Shown here piece by piece: positions 61,925-64,000 of a stretch of DNA of 64,000 nucleotides. The DNA comes from an uncultured Sphingomonadaceae bacterium. GTDB lineage: Bacteria > Pseudomonadota > Alphaproteobacteria > Sphingomonadales > Sphingomonadaceae. Numbering within the stretch: the stretch's first letter is position 1; each line of letters starts with the position of its first letter. The notes beneath the pieces are model-generated. The model ran no database searches, had not been told where the DNA came from, and saw only the letters and a list, made by a program, of their open reading frames with translations. The translations under genes and the position numbers were made by a program. The stretch spans positions 1,736,001 through 1,800,000 of the forward strand of contig CANKZR010000001.1 of NCBI GenBank assembly GCA_947488625.1, read 5' to 3'.

Positions 61925-64000
61925 TCATCGACCAGCCTGCACCGGTGCGCCCTCTTCCGGCAGCACGGAAATACGCAGGCCCGGACGTGCCGACAGGTAA
62001 CGCTGGGCCAATGCCTGCACCTCCTGCGGCGTGGCATTGGCATAATCGCTGTATAGCGACTGCAGATAGATCGCGCGGTTGCGATCCATTGCAGAGCCCT
62101 GCAACTGGTTGAGCCAGAAGGTATGGCCGGTGGATGCACGTTCTATGCGCAGTCGCACAGGTTCCACCACACGCGCCAGTTCATCTGCCGTCGGACCGTT
62201 TTCCGCAAGGTCGGCAGCAATCGCCTCGGCCTCGTCATAGAAGGCGGGCACCAGCGACGGATCAAGCTGCACCAGCGCGAAGATCAGCCCGCCGGTATCG
62301 GTATCGAGCGGCCAGCTGGAGGTGACGAAGGGCGAATAGGCAGCGCCGGCCCGCTCTCGCAACCCGTCCATCAGGCGGATCGAGAATATCTGCGCAAGCA
62401 GGTCCAGCTTGCGGCTTTGCACCAGGCCATCGGACCCGCCTGCGGTCGGCCAGGCGATGACGGCGGCGGCCTGGTCTGCGTCACCTTCGTGCGTCAGGCG
62501 AACAGGTCCGCTGCCGACTTCGGGAAACGCCAGCGGGCGACTGGCCACTTCAGGGGTGAGCGGCATGCGCGGATCGATAGCGCCGAATGTACGCGACAGG
62601 GCCTCCACCGTTTCCTCGCGGTCGATATCGCCGAACACGGCAACCTCTACCGGGCCTTGCGACAACAGCCGCGACCAAGTGCGGCGGAAGCCTTCGGCGG
62701 TTGCATCCTCGATCATCGCGGGGTCGGGCGTAACAAAGCGTGGATCGCGGTCGCGCAGCAACCAGTCGAGATCACGGTTCAGCACGCCGTTGGGATCGCG
62801 GTTGTAGGAATCGTATCCCAGCAGCACACTGGCCTTGGCCCTTTCGAAAGGCGCGGGATCCCAGCCGGAGTTCTGCAGCTTGGCGGCAAACAGGTAAAGC
62901 TGGGCGGCAAGGTCTTCCTGCCGCGTGAGCCCCTCGAAAACGAAGACGCCGTCCTCGATCGTGAAATCGAAGCCGAGCTTGCTGCCGGCTGCTGCACGAT
63001 CGAGGTCGTTCTGGTCCAGCGGACCGACGCCTGAATTGATCAGCGCCAACGGGGCAAGGTGGGCATAGGCCGCCTCGTCATCCTCGATCCCGCGCCAGCC
63101 TGCGCCGAAACGCACCCGCACCGTGACCCGGCCCGGCTCGTTATCGCCGCTGTAAAGCAGGGCGCGCACGCCGTTGTCGAATACCAGATGCTCGATATCC
63201 AGCACGCCCAGCGGTTCGCGAACGCTTGGCAGCATCGGCTCTCCGACAGGCGGCAGGTCGGCGAAATCTATCGCCTCGCCATCATCACGCGCAAGACCGC
63301 TGGCAACGGCAGGGGCTTCCAGTGCAGCGCGAAGCTGCGCCGCTTCGTCGCTGACCGGTTGCGGCGTCAGCATGATCGCGCGGACCACCTCGCCCTGGAA
63401 CATTTCCTGCGTGGCTTCCAGCACCTGCTCCGGCGTGAACCGTTCGCTGATGGAGCGGAAGACTTCGAGGAAGGTCTCCGGGCTGGCGACCGCTTCGCGG
63501 ATGTCGACGGCTTGCACGATCTGGTCCGCCAGTTGCGAACCAGCCTGGATGCGCGATTGCTCGACCTGGTCGACGAAGGCGACATCGAACAGCGACACGG
63601 CCTGATCGATTTCCGCCTGGCTGGGCGGCTGTGCCAGGGCGTCGGCGATCACGCCACGCGCATCGCCAAGGGCCGCCTCCCAGTTCTCGCCAATAGGCGT
63701 GACGGAAACGAAGGTCCCGTCCACCGTGCGACTGATCTTCTGCCGACCGACGCTGGCGGACAGGAAGCTGCCCCCTGCCCGTGCGGCGTTTTCCAGCCTG
63801 CGGTTCACGATGGCGCCCGCCACCTGCACGAGCAGGTTGCGACGGTTGTACTCCAAGTTGTCGACCACCTGCACCCAGGGGCGCATGATGGCGAAAGTCA
63901 GCGCGCGGGTCTGGCCCGGCTCGACGATGACATTCACTTCGCCGACGGGATTTTGCGGGTCTGCTTCCTCAGGAGCAACGGGATCGCCGAAATCGGGCGC
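61925..64000 (-). CDS. M16-family zinc peptidase-like protein (partial, C-terminal part)
   Basis: The frame is open to the right edge; about 691 residues are visible and the N-terminus lies outside. It comprises one and a half to two M16 (pitrilysin/insulinase) units: a stretch with FLEVFRSISERFTPEQVLEA, the linker LREPLGVLDIEHLVFDNGV, then a second unit with RVRFGAGWRGIEDDEAAYAH and EVAVFGDIDREETVEALSR. The visible part lacks the HxxEH zinc site, which in PqqL-like two-unit proteases lies in the N-terminal unit. It probably acts in the periplasm. The symbol is withheld because the N-terminus is missing. Confidence 0.85.
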   Translation of the reverse strand, partial: APDFGDPVAPEEADPQNPVGEVNVIVEPGQTRALTFAIMRPWVQVVDNLEYNRRNLLVQVAGAIVNRRLENAARAGGSFLSASVGRQKISRTVDGTFVSVTPIGENWEAALGDARGVIADALAQPPSQAEIDQAVSLFDVAFVDQVEQSRIQAGSQLADQIVQAVDIREAVASPETFLEVFRSISERFTPEQVLEATQEMFQGEVVRAIMLTPQPVSDEAAQLRAALEAPAVASGLARDDGEAIDFADLPPVGEPMLPSVREPLGVLDIEHLVFDNGVRALLYSGDNEPGRVTVRVRFGAGWRGIEDDEAAYAHLAPLALINSGVGPLDQNDLDRAAAGSKLGFDFTIEDGVFVFEGLTRQEDLAAQLYLFAAKLQNSGWDPAPFERAKASVLLGYDSYNRDPNGVLNRDLDWLLRDRDPRFVTPDPAMIEDATAEGFRRTWSRLLSQGPVEVAVFGDIDREETVEALSRTFGAIDPRMPLTPEVASRPLAFPEVGSGPVRLTHEGDADQAAAVIAWPTAGGSDGLVQSRKLDLLAQIFSIRLMDGLRERAGAAYSPFVTSSWPLDTDTGGLIFALVQLDPSLVPAFYDEAEAIAADLAENGPTADELARVVEPVRLRIERASTGHTFWLNQLQGSAMDRNRAIYLQSLYSDYANATPQEVQALAQRYLSARPGLRISVLPEEGAPVQAGR

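Overview
The window is a chromosomal segment of an alphaproteobacterium. It most likely belongs to the Sphingomonadales and within that to the Erythrobacteraceae. Pointers are the fused str/S10/spc ribosomal cluster, ribosomal protein S5 with an RGG-rich N-terminal extension, class II DAHP synthase, O-succinylhomoserine sulfhydrylase (MetZ), the clan-AA aspartic protease, ergothioneine genes and high GC. The family-level assignment is inference from gene content, not from a search.

Region 1 (1-16.0 kb, minus strand): rpsL-rpsG-fusA-tuf, a strong terminator, then the S10/spc genes from rpsJ to secY, which runs off the left edge. A promoter followed by an intrinsic-terminator-like hairpin lies in the rpsJ leader, and an unusually long structured spacer separates rpsJ from rplC. 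Both look like autoregulatory sites.

Region 2 (16.0-28 kb) is accessory. It opens with a visibly AT-richer two-gene cassette: an ABC/AAA-type ATPase plus a DUF4435/TOPRIM-like protein. This is the architecture of the PARIS (AriA-AriB) anti-phage system. It is followed by a Phd-like/PAS fusion protein, a secreted repeat protein, an acetyltransferase, a nitric-oxide response module (NsrR-type regulator, single-domain globin, DUF1971 protein, with two NsrR-like palindromes), small membrane proteins, a TIM-barrel isomerase and a J-domain protein whose only plausible start is CTG. Degenerate copies of an intergenic repeat punctuate this region.

Region 3 (28-41 kb) is mostly housekeeping: a GcvA-like regulator, apaG, metZ, a lipid-linked mannosyl transfer pair (GT39 plus GT2-GtrA), leuB, recO, ubiK, tspO, tlyA, two tandem lipoproteins and ilvE. 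Between the lipoproteins and ilvE lies a highly structured RNA-like element carrying a perfect 14-nt complement to the 16S rRNA 3' end, an 18-codon ORF and a 16-bp terminator stem.

Region 4 (41-64 kb): a 1056-aa protein that fuses a TAXI-type periplasmic binding domain to a two-helix channel pore and cytoplasmic RCK-like domains (a possible ligand-gated ion channel), a GST, trhO, an O-methyltransferase, an M49-like metallopeptidase, topoisomerase IB, an MFS transporter, yghU, tRNA-Gln, a siderophore-interacting reductase under a putative Fur box, a flippase, egtB-egtD (ergothioneine), a MASE1-type diguanylate cyclase, DAHP synthase and the C-terminal part of an M16 peptidase running off the right edge.

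The strongest candidates for something new are the TAXI-channel fusion, the PARIS-like pair next to the str operon, and the structured RNA with the perfect Shine-Dalgarno sequence.
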